64,000 bases of DNA from JABDEZ01 sp965276955 (GTDB taxonomy: Bacteria > Bacteroidota > Bacteroidia > Chitinophagales > Chitinophagaceae). Numbering within the stretch: position 1 is the stretch's first letter; each line of letters opens with the position of its first letter. The stretch lies in NCBI GenBank assembly GCA_965276955.1, contig CBDIBP010000022.1, forward strand, positions 24,680 through 88,679. The letters are read 5' to 3'. Positions 35,661 through 44,261 of this stretch are shown here, one piece after another. Under the pieces are notes generated by a model. That model was not told the DNA's origin, did no database searches, and saw only the letters and a program-made list of their open reading frames with translations. A program made the translations under genes and the position numbers.

Positions 35661-35823
35661 TGGTTAATAGGCTGTAAGCGTTGTGTTAATGACTTATAAG
35701 CTGGTGGTTATCAATTTCCCAATGTTCTGTTATCGATCTTTAAGCAGGTGGTTAATGAATTTGAAATGAGTAGTTAACTGCTTACAAAATAGTGGTTAAC
35801 GTATAGTATATTTTGTGGTTAGT
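35661..35823 (+). promoter_or_regulatory. Eight-unit GTTA array, 22-bp period, before the giant surface gene
   Basis: Eight 8-bp motifs start at 35661, 35683, 35705, 35727, 35749, 35771, 35793 and 35816. The step is 22 bp six times and 23 bp once. All share GTTA at positions 3-6: TGGTTAAT (two copies), GTGTTAAT, TGGTTATC, CTGTTATC, TAGTTAAC, TGGTTAAC and TGGTTAGT. The sequence between motifs is not conserved. A 22-bp step keeps the motifs on nearly the same helix face. The core and step resemble known LytTR-type regulator sites (9-bp direct repeats about 12-13 bp apart). It ends 49 bp before the start codon. Confidence 0.7.
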
Positions 35824-35872
35824 GCTGTTTTGAAGGGACATTTGTGCTCAATTAAATCTTAAAAAAGCATTT

Positions 35873-38800
35873 ATGAGCGCAATGTGTTTACAATTTCAAA
35901 GGTTGTTGCGGCCAATATTCTTCGCGATGGCTATGGTACTATCGGTCTCTGCCAGCGCATGTTACGTAAATATTGCCGGGCCTAACGGCAGCGCAAGCCG
36001 TGATACGGTCTGCTCCGGTGGTTCCATAACAATAACAGGCGTTATAATAGACGCATCGTACCAGGTGAACTACCAGTGGAAAAAGAATGGTGTGGCCATT
36101 ACCGGGACAGGTAGTAGCGGCTCTTTCGGTGCCAACCCGCCACATACGGTGGCAGGTAACGGCACCTTTACTTATACATTTACTGGACTGGTAGCCGGTG
36201 ACAAGATCACCTGTTTCATTTCGGAACCATACGCTAATAACTATACCTATACCAGTAATACGCTCAATATCACTGTTCCCAGCAATGTTACCCCTTCGGT
36301 AGCGGTCTCGGCCAGCCCGACGGGTAGTATCTGTTTTGGTACATCGGTAGCATTTACAGCAATCCCTACTAATGGAGGTACTGCACCAAGCTACCAATGG
36401 AAAAAGAATGGTAACAATGTAGGTACCAATAGTACACATTATACAGATGCGACACTGAACAATAACGATGTAGTGAGCTGTACGCTTACACCTGGTTCTA
36501 TTTGTGTTTCTCCTGCAACTGCTACCGGCAGCTATACTGCTGTTGTGAACAGTGTAACACCTTCAGTTGCTATAGCAGGGGCTTCATCCAGCTGCTCTGG
36601 TACATCTGTAACGTTCACTGCTACTCCTACTAACGGAGGTACTGCCCCAACATACCAATGGAAGAAGAACGGCACCACTATAAGCGGCGCTACCAACAGT
36701 ACCTATACCACTTCATCGTTGGTGAATGGTGATGCTATAAGCTGCACCATGACCAGCAATGCGGCTTGCGCTACAACAACAACGGCCAACAGCAACACGA
36801 TAACAGAAACAGTAACTACAAGTGTTACCCCATCGGTAAGTATAACAAGTACTAATGGTGCATCATCTATTTGCGCTAACACATCGGTAACATTTACTGC
36901 TACGCCAACCAACGGCGGAACGCCAACCTATCAGTGGCAGAAAAATAACAGCCCTATAAGTGGCGCTACCGGCAGTACTTATACAGCATCGGGTTTTAGT
37001 AACGGTGATGTGATAACGGTGGTAATGACGAGCACAGCTGCTTGTGCCACACCAAGCACAACTACGAGCAATGGTATTACGATGACGGTCAATCCGACAG
37101 TGACCCCTTCAGTATCAATAACAGGCACGGCTACACCATGTGCCAATGCATCAGTAACCTTCAGGGCTACCCCCACCAATGGCGGAACGCCAACCTACCA
37201 GTGGCAGAAGAACGGCAGCGCTATAAGTGGCGCTACCAGCAGCACTTATGCAGCCTCAAGCCTTAACACCGGCGATGTGATAGCGGTAGTAATGATGAGC
37301 ACAGCTACCTGCGCAACTCCAAACCCTGTGACCAGCAATACTATTACAGAAACTGTGACACCAACGGTTACCCCTTCGGTAGCTATAACGGGTAATGCTA
37401 CACGGTGCGCCAATGCATCTGTAACATTTACTGCGACGCCAACCAACGGTGGCACACCCACCTACCAATGGCAGAAGAACGGCAGCGCTATAAGCGGCGC
37501 TACCGGCAGCACTTATAATGCATCAGGCCTTAGTACCGGCGATGCGATAACCGTGGTGATGACGAGCACAGCAACCTGCGCTACGCCAAACCCTGTGACC
37601 AGCAATACTATTACCGAGACCGTGACACCAAATGTTATTCCTTCAGTGGCTATAACAGGTAATGCGACACCATGCGCCAATGCATCTGTAACATTTACTG
37701 CTACGCCTACTAACGGAGGCACACCCACCTACCAGTGGCAGAAGAACGGCAGCGCAATAAGCGGCGCTACCAGCAGCACTTATAATGCATCAGGCCTTAG
37801 TACCGGCGATGTGATAGCAGTAATGATGACGAGCACTGCTACCTGTGCTGCGCCTACCACTGCTACCAGCAATAATATCACAATGACGGTAACACCAAAT
37901 GTTACTCCATCAGTATCTATATCAGGTAATACAATAACCTGTGCCAATGCATCTGTAACGTTCATAGCCACCCCAACTAACGGTGGTACACCGACTTACC
38001 AGTGGCAGAAGAACGGTGCTGCTATCAGTGGCGCTACTAACAGTACTTACACAGCTTCTTTAAATAATGGGGATGCAATAACAGTAGTGATGGCGAGCAC
38101 CGCTACCTGCGCAACTCCCAACCCTGTTACCAGCAATACTATTACAGAAACTGTGACACCGAATGTTACTCCTTCTGTATCTATAACAGGTAATGCTACA
38201 CCATGTGCCAATGCATCAGTAACATTTACAGCTACGCCAACAAACGGAGGCACGCCAACTTACCAGTGGAAGAAGAACGGCAGCGCTATTATCGGTGCAA
38301 CCAGCAGCACTTATACCGGTAGTGGTTTTAGCACCGGTGATGTGATAGCTGTAATAATGACGAGCACGGCAACTTGCGCTGCGCCTACCACTGCTACCAG
38401 CAATAGTATCACCATGAACGTAACACCAAATGTTACGCCATCAGTATCGGTATCTGGCAACACTGCAACATGTGCAGGGTCACCATTGACCTTTACCGCT
38501 AACCCAACTAACGGAGGTACACCAAGCTACCAATGGCAGAAGAATGGTACAGCTATCAGCGGCGCTACAGGCAACACTTATACATCATCTTCTTTGAGTA
38601 ATGGTGATGCTATCAGCGTTGTGATGACCAGTACCGCAGCCTGTGCTACTACGAACACTGCTACCAGCAGCGGAGTTACTGTATCTATAACACCAACGGG
38701 TACTCCTTCTGTAGTTATATCTGGCAATGCCACTCCTTGTGCGGGTGCATCAGTGACGTTCACCGCTACACCAACTAATGGCGGTACGCCAAGCTACCAA

Positions 38801-41800
38801 TGGCAGAAGAATGGCAGCTCCATCAGCGGTGCAACAGGAAGTAGTTATACCACCTCTGCTTTGAGCAATGGTGATGTGATAACAGTAGTGATGACAAGCA
38901 CCGCTACATGTGCTTCTCCTACTACTGCTACCAGCAATGGTATAACCATTACACCGACTGCAGACGTTACTCCCTCTGTGTCTATATCCGGAAGCGCTAC
39001 TTCATGTGCTAACGCTCCTGTAACATTTACCGCTACCCCGACCAATGGTGGTAGTCCTACTTACCAATGGCAGAATAATGGTGTTGCTATCAGTGGCGCT
39101 ACCAGCAGTACTTATTCAAGCTCTTCATTGAGCAACGGTGATGCAATAAGGGTAGTGATGACCAGCACTGCAGCTTGTACTACCGCTAACCCTGTGACAA
39201 GTAATACCATTTCAGAAACAGTAACAACAAATGTTACCCCTTCTGTATCTATAGCAGGAAGTACAACTTCATGTGCTGGTTCACCAGTAACGTTCACCGC
39301 TACCCCAACCAACGGTGGTACACCAACTTACCAGTGGCAGAAGAACGGAAGCGCTATCAGCGGTGCTACCGGTAGCACCTACACTGGTGCACTCAATAAC
39401 AATGATGTGATCAGTCTTGTGATGACGAGCACCGCATCTTGCACTACTATGAACCCGGTCACGAGCAATACTATTACCGAAATAGTGACACCAACAGTTA
39501 CTCCTTCGGTATCCATATCAGGTAGCGCTGCAACCTGTTCTGGTACTCCTGTAACATTTACTGCTACACCAACCAATGGTGGCACGCCAACATACCAATG
39601 GAAAAAGAACGGCACTGCTATAGCCGGTGCTACGAACAGCACTTATGCCGACGCTTCTTTAAATAACAATGATGCAATAACAGTCGTTATGACGAGCACA
39701 GCATCTTGTGCTACTACTAACCCTGTAACGAGCAACACTATTACAGAAACAGTGACACCAAGTGTGGCGCCTTCCGTATCTATAACAGGTAATGCTACTT
39801 CATGTGCTAATACATCAGTAACGTTCACCGCTACCCCAACCAACGGTGGTACACCAACGTACCAGTGGCAAAAGAATGGCAGCGCTATCAGCAGCGCTAC
39901 CGGCAGCACGTATTCAAGCTCTTCTTTGAGTAATAATGACGTTATCAGTGTGGTAATGACGAGCACAGCATCTTGTGCTACAGCTAACCCGGTTACGAGC
40001 AATACCATTACGGAAACGGTGACCCCGACAGTAACACCTTCGGTATCTATTGCCGGCAGTGCTACTACATGTTCTGGCACTTCTGTAACCTTTACTGCTA
40101 CCCCAACAAACGGTGGTACACCAACCTACCAATGGCAGGTAAACGGAAGCTCAGTCAGCGGCGCTACAAGACGCACTTATACGGATGCCGCTTTGAATAA
40201 CAATGATGCTATCACTGTTGTGATGACCAGTACAGCTGCTTGTACCACTGTTAATCCTGTGACCAGCAATACTATTACGGAAACAGTGACGACAAGTGTT
40301 ACGCCTTCAGTATCTATATCAGGCAATACTACACCTTGTGCCAATGCATCAGTTACATTTACTGCAACACCAACCAATGGTGGTACACCAACATACCAAT
40401 GGCAGAAGAACAACAGCCCTATCAATGGGGCTACCGGTGCCACATATACAACTAATAACCTGAGCACTAACGATGCGATAAGCGTAGTGATGGCCAGCTC
40501 ACTAACATGTACCAATGTTAACCCAGTAACGAGCAATACGATAACAGAGACCATAACACCGAATGTTACTCCATCGGTATCTATAACATCGAACCAGGGG
40601 GCAACTACATGTGCGGGTGCAAGTGTAACATTTACCGCTACGCCAACTAACGGAGGTACACCAACCTACCAATGGACAAACAATGGCAATGCCATAAACG
40701 GCGCTACCAGCAGTACTTATACCACTACAACGCTGAACAACAACGACCAAGTAGCTGTGGTAATGACGAGCACTGCAAGTTGTGTGACCACCACTCCCGC
40801 TACCAGCAATACGATAACAGAGATCATTACACCAGTTGTTACCCCATCGGTATCTATATCTGGTAATTCTTCTACTTGCGCTAACACACCAGTAACATTT
40901 ACTGCTACAGCAAATAATGGCGGGTCATCATCAGCGTATCAATGGAAGAAGAACGGCAACGCTATCAGTGGCGCTACCGGCAACACTTACACAGATGCAG
41001 GTCTTAACAACAATGATGTGATAACAGCTGTAATGACCGGTAACGCGGCATGTGCCAATAATGCCCCTGTGACCAGCAACGCTATAACTGAAAGTGTAAA
41101 CGGTACGGCGGCCCAGCCAGGCGCCTTCACCGTATCGTCATCTACTACTTACGATGGCCAGACCGGCGTAGTATATACTGTGCCTAATGTACCGGGCACT
41201 ACTTATACCTGGGCTTACAGCGGTACAGATGCAACTATAAACGGAAGCGGTAACAGTGTGACCTTGAACTTTGATGCGGAGGCTACCAGCGGTACACTAA
41301 GCGTAACTGCTACGACCAGCGCTTGCGCCAGTCCTTCGGCAGCACAAAGCATAAACATAACAGTAAAACCATTCATTACCTGGACATGCGGCGCTAATAC
41401 AGACTGGAATAATGCAGCTAACTGGGATGGTGGTTTCGTACCTACTTCAATTGTGAGTGTGTACATTCCTTCAAATACACCCTGCCAGCCAAATATCTGT
41501 TCGGCACCTGCAAGTGCTTATAATGTGATGGTAGGTGTAGGCTCTACAGTAAATATCTGCTGTTCTAATACCCTTACAGTAAATAATGACCTTACTGTTG
41601 ACGGCGCTATACTGGGCTGTGGTAAAGTAACTATGACGGATACTACCTGCCATATTGTATATGGTAGTGGCCGGGTAGACAACTTTGAACTGAACAACAG
41701 TTGCGGTGGTATGATAAACCCAGGTGATACACTGCACATAGGCAATACGTACATACCAACCAATGGTGTAATGACCATAGGTGGTGAACTGGAACTGTTA

Positions 41801-43261
41801 TCAGATTCTACAGTAACAGCGAGCATAGTTACACATCCAGGTGCATGCAGTACTTACATGGTGGGTGACGTGATCTGCGATAAATATATACATGGTGGAC
41901 GCAGGGCATTCCGCTTCCTGGGTCATCCGTTCAGCACATCGATACCGCTGAGCCAACTGGAATATTCTTTTGACATAACAGGTCAGGGCGGTGCAGCAAA
42001 TGGCTTTACTACTACGGTTACCAACAATCCATCGGCCTTCTGGTACAACACACTTACCGGTAACGGATCTACAGTGAATGATAGTACCGGTTGGATACCA
42101 TTTACCAATACGGACGGACAGGGCGCCAATGCATGGAAACAGTTCGAAGGTATCAGGTTGTTCATGCGCGGCAGCAAAGGCCAGGGCTTAGGCTGTGGTG
42201 TATGTGTACCGGATGCAATAACAATAAAAATGCATGGCCCTATAAACGGATGCAGCGAAACAGTGACCACATCTGTGAACAATAATGCAGGATTTAACTT
42301 CATTGCCAACCCGTACCCTTCAGCAATAGACCTGAGCCAGATAGCCCGTGGCAATGCGATAGGCGCCAACTTTAATGTGTGGGACCCTAACCAAGGCCTG
42401 GTGGGTGCATATGTAGAGCAGCCTTTCAGCATGGCATATGTACTGCCAGCATACAGCGCCTTCTTTGCGACCAGCAATAATAACGCTGATAAGACAATAA
42501 CATTCCACGAGACAGATAAGACCACAGCAGCCCCAACGGGCAACCTTTTCAAAACGACCGGTGCTACTGAAATGGTGCAGCTGCATATACTGAGCAATAA
42601 CGACTCCTTGTCTTGGGATAGATTACTGTTGTTCTTCAACGACCAGGCACAGGCCGGCATAGATGATGCCGATGGTATCAAGCTGCAGAATCCAGACCTG
42701 AGCTTCTACACCTACTCTACTACCAACGACCAGCTGGCGATAGACCAACGGCCGTATGTAAATGGCCAGGTCATAAAACTGGGGCTTGTTACCGATGTGA
42801 ACCAATCTTACGCTATACGTGTAGATGACTATAATGTACCTGCAGGCGGCTCTTTATATCTGCACGATAAATACCTGAACAAAACACAATTGCTAACGCA
42901 AGGCATGCACTACAATTTCTCTGTAACAACAGATGCCGGGTCGCAAGGTGATAACAGATTCGAACTGAATACAGTTGGAAGTACAGGTGTTGCTAATGTG
43001 GCAAATGCTGCTGAACTGAAGGTAGACATGTTCCCTAACCCGGTCATTGACAATGCGACCATCAGTTATAATGCACCACAGCGTGGTAACACAATGGTAA
43101 TAGTATCTAACCTGCTGGGACAGGAAGTATATGTGAATGAGCTGGGACAACAGCAGACAGGTAAAGTGAACCTGCCATTAAGCACGCTGCCGGGCGGCAT
43201 ATACATGGTAACCTTTAAGTGCGGTGACCTCTCTGTAACGAAAAGGCTGGTGAAGCAATAG
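35873..43261 (+). CDS. Giant T9SS-secreted Ig-repeat surface protein
   Basis: A 2462-residue protein. Residues 1-30 form a signal peptide (ending SVSASA-C). A divergent Ig-like module (YQWKKNGVAI) is followed by 18 tandem ~89-residue Ig-like modules (residues about 140-1742). Each has the order TPSVSI, CANASVTFTATPTNGGTPTY, QW(Q/K)KNG.AISGAT..TY, M(T)STA.C..., TSNTITETVTP. Next comes a PKD-like segment (about 1750-1830), then W-T-C-G...DWNNAANWDGG and other beta domains, and a type A T9SS sorting domain (DMFPNPVIDNATISY ... KRLVKQ). Likely a cell-surface fibre or adhesin. Confidence 0.9.
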   Translation: MSAMCLQFQRLLRPIFFAMAMVLSVSASACYVNIAGPNGSASRDTVCSGGSITITGVIIDASYQVNYQWKKNGVAITGTGSSGSFGANPPHTVAGNGTFTYTFTGLVAGDKITCFISEPYANNYTYTSNTLNITVPSNVTPSVAVSASPTGSICFGTSVAFTAIPTNGGTAPSYQWKKNGNNVGTNSTHYTDATLNNNDVVSCTLTPGSICVSPATATGSYTAVVNSVTPSVAIAGASSSCSGTSVTFTATPTNGGTAPTYQWKKNGTTISGATNSTYTTSSLVNGDAISCTMTSNAACATTTTANSNTITETVTTSVTPSVSITSTNGASSICANTSVTFTATPTNGGTPTYQWQKNNSPISGATGSTYTASGFSNGDVITVVMTSTAACATPSTTTSNGITMTVNPTVTPSVSITGTATPCANASVTFRATPTNGGTPTYQWQKNGSAISGATSSTYAASSLNTGDVIAVVMMSTATCATPNPVTSNTITETVTPTVTPSVAITGNATRCANASVTFTATPTNGGTPTYQWQKNGSAISGATGSTYNASGLSTGDAITVVMTSTATCATPNPVTSNTITETVTPNVIPSVAITGNATPCANASVTFTATPTNGGTPTYQWQKNGSAISGATSSTYNASGLSTGDVIAVMMTSTATCAAPTTATSNNITMTVTPNVTPSVSISGNTITCANASVTFIATPTNGGTPTYQWQKNGAAISGATNSTYTASLNNGDAITVVMASTATCATPNPVTSNTITETVTPNVTPSVSITGNATPCANASVTFTATPTNGGTPTYQWKKNGSAIIGATSSTYTGSGFSTGDVIAVIMTSTATCAAPTTATSNSITMNVTPNVTPSVSVSGNTATCAGSPLTFTANPTNGGTPSYQWQKNGTAISGATGNTYTSSSLSNGDAISVVMTSTAACATTNTATSSGVTVSITPTGTPSVVISGNATPCAGASVTFTATPTNGGTPSYQWQKNGSSISGATGSSYTTSALSNGDVITVVMTSTATCASPTTATSNGITITPTADVTPSVSISGSATSCANAPVTFTATPTNGGSPTYQWQNNGVAISGATSSTYSSSSLSNGDAIRVVMTSTAACTTANPVTSNTISETVTTNVTPSVSIAGSTTSCAGSPVTFTATPTNGGTPTYQWQKNGSAISGATGSTYTGALNNNDVISLVMTSTASCTTMNPVTSNTITEIVTPTVTPSVSISGSAATCSGTPVTFTATPTNGGTPTYQWKKNGTAIAGATNSTYADASLNNNDAITVVMTSTASCATTNPVTSNTITETVTPSVAPSVSITGNATSCANTSVTFTATPTNGGTPTYQWQKNGSAISSATGSTYSSSSLSNNDVISVVMTSTASCATANPVTSNTITETVTPTVTPSVSIAGSATTCSGTSVTFTATPTNGGTPTYQWQVNGSSVSGATRRTYTDAALNNNDAITVVMTSTAACTTVNPVTSNTITETVTTSVTPSVSISGNTTPCANASVTFTATPTNGGTPTYQWQKNNSPINGATGATYTTNNLSTNDAISVVMASSLTCTNVNPVTSNTITETITPNVTPSVSITSNQGATTCAGASVTFTATPTNGGTPTYQWTNNGNAINGATSSTYTTTTLNNNDQVAVVMTSTASCVTTTPATSNTITEIITPVVTPSVSISGNSSTCANTPVTFTATANNGGSSSAYQWKKNGNAISGATGNTYTDAGLNNNDVITAVMTGNAACANNAPVTSNAITESVNGTAAQPGAFTVSSSTTYDGQTGVVYTVPNVPGTTYTWAYSGTDATINGSGNSVTLNFDAEATSGTLSVTATTSACASPSAAQSINITVKPFITWTCGANTDWNNAANWDGGFVPTSIVSVYIPSNTPCQPNICSAPASAYNVMVGVGSTVNICCSNTLTVNNDLTVDGAILGCGKVTMTDTTCHIVYGSGRVDNFELNNSCGGMINPGDTLHIGNTYIPTNGVMTIGGELELLSDSTVTASIVTHPGACSTYMVGDVICDKYIHGGRRAFRFLGHPFSTSIPLSQLEYSFDITGQGGAANGFTTTVTNNPSAFWYNTLTGNGSTVNDSTGWIPFTNTDGQGANAWKQFEGIRLFMRGSKGQGLGCGVCVPDAITIKMHGPINGCSETVTTSVNNNAGFNFIANPYPSAIDLSQIARGNAIGANFNVWDPNQGLVGAYVEQPFSMAYVLPAYSAFFATSNNNADKTITFHETDKTTAAPTGNLFKTTGATEMVQLHILSNNDSLSWDRLLLFFNDQAQAGIDDADGIKLQNPDLSFYTYSTTNDQLAIDQRPYVNGQVIKLGLVTDVNQSYAIRVDDYNVPAGGSLYLHDKYLNKTQLLTQGMHYNFSVTTDAGSQGDNRFELNTVGSTGVANVANAAELKVDMFPNPVIDNATISYNAPQRGNTMVIVSNLLGQEVYVNELGQQQTGKVNLPLSTLPGGIYMVTFKCGDLSVTKRLVKQ
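36291..41100 (+). repeat. Eighteen tandem ~267-bp Ig-module repeats
   Basis: The coding repeat unit is close to 267 bp (89 codons). Several neighbouring units are nearly identical over long stretches, for example around 37200-37800, suggesting recent gene conversion or unequal crossing-over. Boundaries are approximate. Long antisense open frames with the same spacing are a by-product of the repeat composition. Confidence 0.85.
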
Positions 43262-43313
43262 CATCATCATAAAAGCCATAACAACTAATTATAAAAAAAT
43301 TAAAAAATAGAAA

Positions 43314-43547
43314 ATGAAAAGTGCAAACAAAATATTAATGATGATCGCCGTTGTATTCCTGTCTTCTGTGCCTATGATAGCAATGGCTGCAGGACCAGGT
43401 TTTGGTGGTGGTGTAGATGACGGTGGCGGAGCTTGTGTGCCTATAGATGGCGGCCTTAGCATGCTGGTGGTAGCCGGCGTTAGCTACGGTGCAAAAGTGG
43501 TAGCTGCAAACAAGAAGAAAAAAGCTGCTGCTGAGGCAAATAAATAA
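43314..43547 (+). CDS. Small PID-CTERM-like sorted protein
   Basis: A 77-residue protein. A signal peptide (about 1-25, ending AMA-A) is followed by a Gly/Asp-rich stretch (GPGFGGGVDDGGGA), then PIDGGLSMLVVAGVSYGAK, a short hydrophobic segment, and a Lys/Ala-rich tail. This is the layout of the PID-CTERM sorting domain known from Bacteroidota: Pro-Ile-Asp, transmembrane segment, basic tail. The mature protein would be only a short Gly-rich peptide. It follows the giant surface gene by 52 bp and shares its terminator, so it may be co-transcribed. Confidence 0.78.
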   Translation: MKSANKILMMIAVVFLSSVPMIAMAAGPGFGGGVDDGGGACVPIDGGLSMLVVAGVSYGAKVVAANKKKKAAAEANK

Positions 43548-43593
43548 TACTGAAGTTAGATAGTTGCTGGAAGAATCGTGTGTTGTGTTTTAT

Positions 43594-43618
43594 AGCGCCT
43601 GCAAATGATGCAGGCGCT
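43594..43618 (+). terminator. Terminator of the giant-surface-protein unit
   Basis: A perfect 10-bp stem (43594-43603 with 43609-43618) with a 5-nt loop is followed by TTTTTTG. Confidence 0.85.
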
Positions 43619-43680
43619 TTTTTGTGGCCTATTGCAGGCTGCGATCATTGTTATTGATAAAGTAAGGGCGACATGTCATT

Positions 43681-44127
43681 TCAAGCGCGTATAGCGCAGA
43701 TAAATGTCTGGTAGATAGCGAGAGCAGCTATGGGCATTATTGCTGCCGCTAAGCGGGGATACCGGCCCTTAATAGCTTTGTATGGTTGTGTACGTATGCA
43801 TAGAAGAGAATACAGTGTCGTGATATAGAAAATTGCGGGAATAGCTGCTGTGGACCCCAAAAGGGTGTGATAGCTTTTGTCTCTGATCATGTAGGCAATG
43901 AAGGCGATGTTATAGGGTAATAGACCAAGACAACAAATGGCACCGATAATAATACCGCACCTTGCATTTATTGCCAATGCCGGTGCTGCGACCACAAATA
44001 GAATGGTGCAACTGATAAATGCTATCAAGGGTATGTAGCTGGCGAAGCCTGCAGATACACCCAGGAACAGCATTAGCATGTAGCAGTTGGTAGTGGCAGT
44101 AAATAGGTATAGCAAGTAAAGCCTCAT
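43681..44127 (-). CDS. Integral membrane protein of unknown function
   Basis: A 148-residue protein with four or five membrane helices (about residues 5-27, 32-52, 57-77, 88-108 and 125-145), several Cys residues inside helices, and basic loops (RTQPYKAIKGRYPR). No family is recognised. It is separated from the upstream cargo gene on the same strand by a terminator, so it is probably transcribed alone. Confidence 0.6.
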   Translation of the reverse strand: MRLYLLYLFTATTNCYMLMLFLGVSAGFASYIPLIAFISCTILFVVAAPALAINARCGIIIGAICCLGLLPYNIAFIAYMIRDKSYHTLLGSTAAIPAIFYITTLYSLLCIRTQPYKAIKGRYPRLAAAIMPIAALAIYQTFICAIRA

Positions 44128-44211
44128 GTAAAGTAGATCCTATTGGTCTGGTCTTTACGTAGTCAGCCCAAACAAATATATGCCTCCTAAATAATTACTG
44201 CCTATAAGAAA

Positions 44212-44239
44212 AACAGCCCTGAAATATTTCAGGGCTGTT
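44212..44239 (-). terminator. Terminator of the type B cargo gene
   Basis: A perfect 28-bp palindrome (14-bp arms, no fixed loop; probably a 4-nt loop in RNA). On the minus strand it is followed by TTTTCTTAT, and it lies 22 nt past the stop of the cargo gene ending at 44262. Confidence 0.8.
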
Positions 44240-44261
44240 CAAAAAAAGTACTATTAATTAT

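Noticed and set aside
36703..40750. Series of antisense open frames spaced by 267 nt inside the giant surface gene
   Set aside because: The spacing is that of the coding repeat, the translations are Val/Leu-rich by-products of Ser/Thr codons, and no start signals are seen.
36291..41100. Repeats considered as a CRISPR array
   Set aside because: Units are about 267 bp and coding, with no short palindromic repeats or unique spacers.
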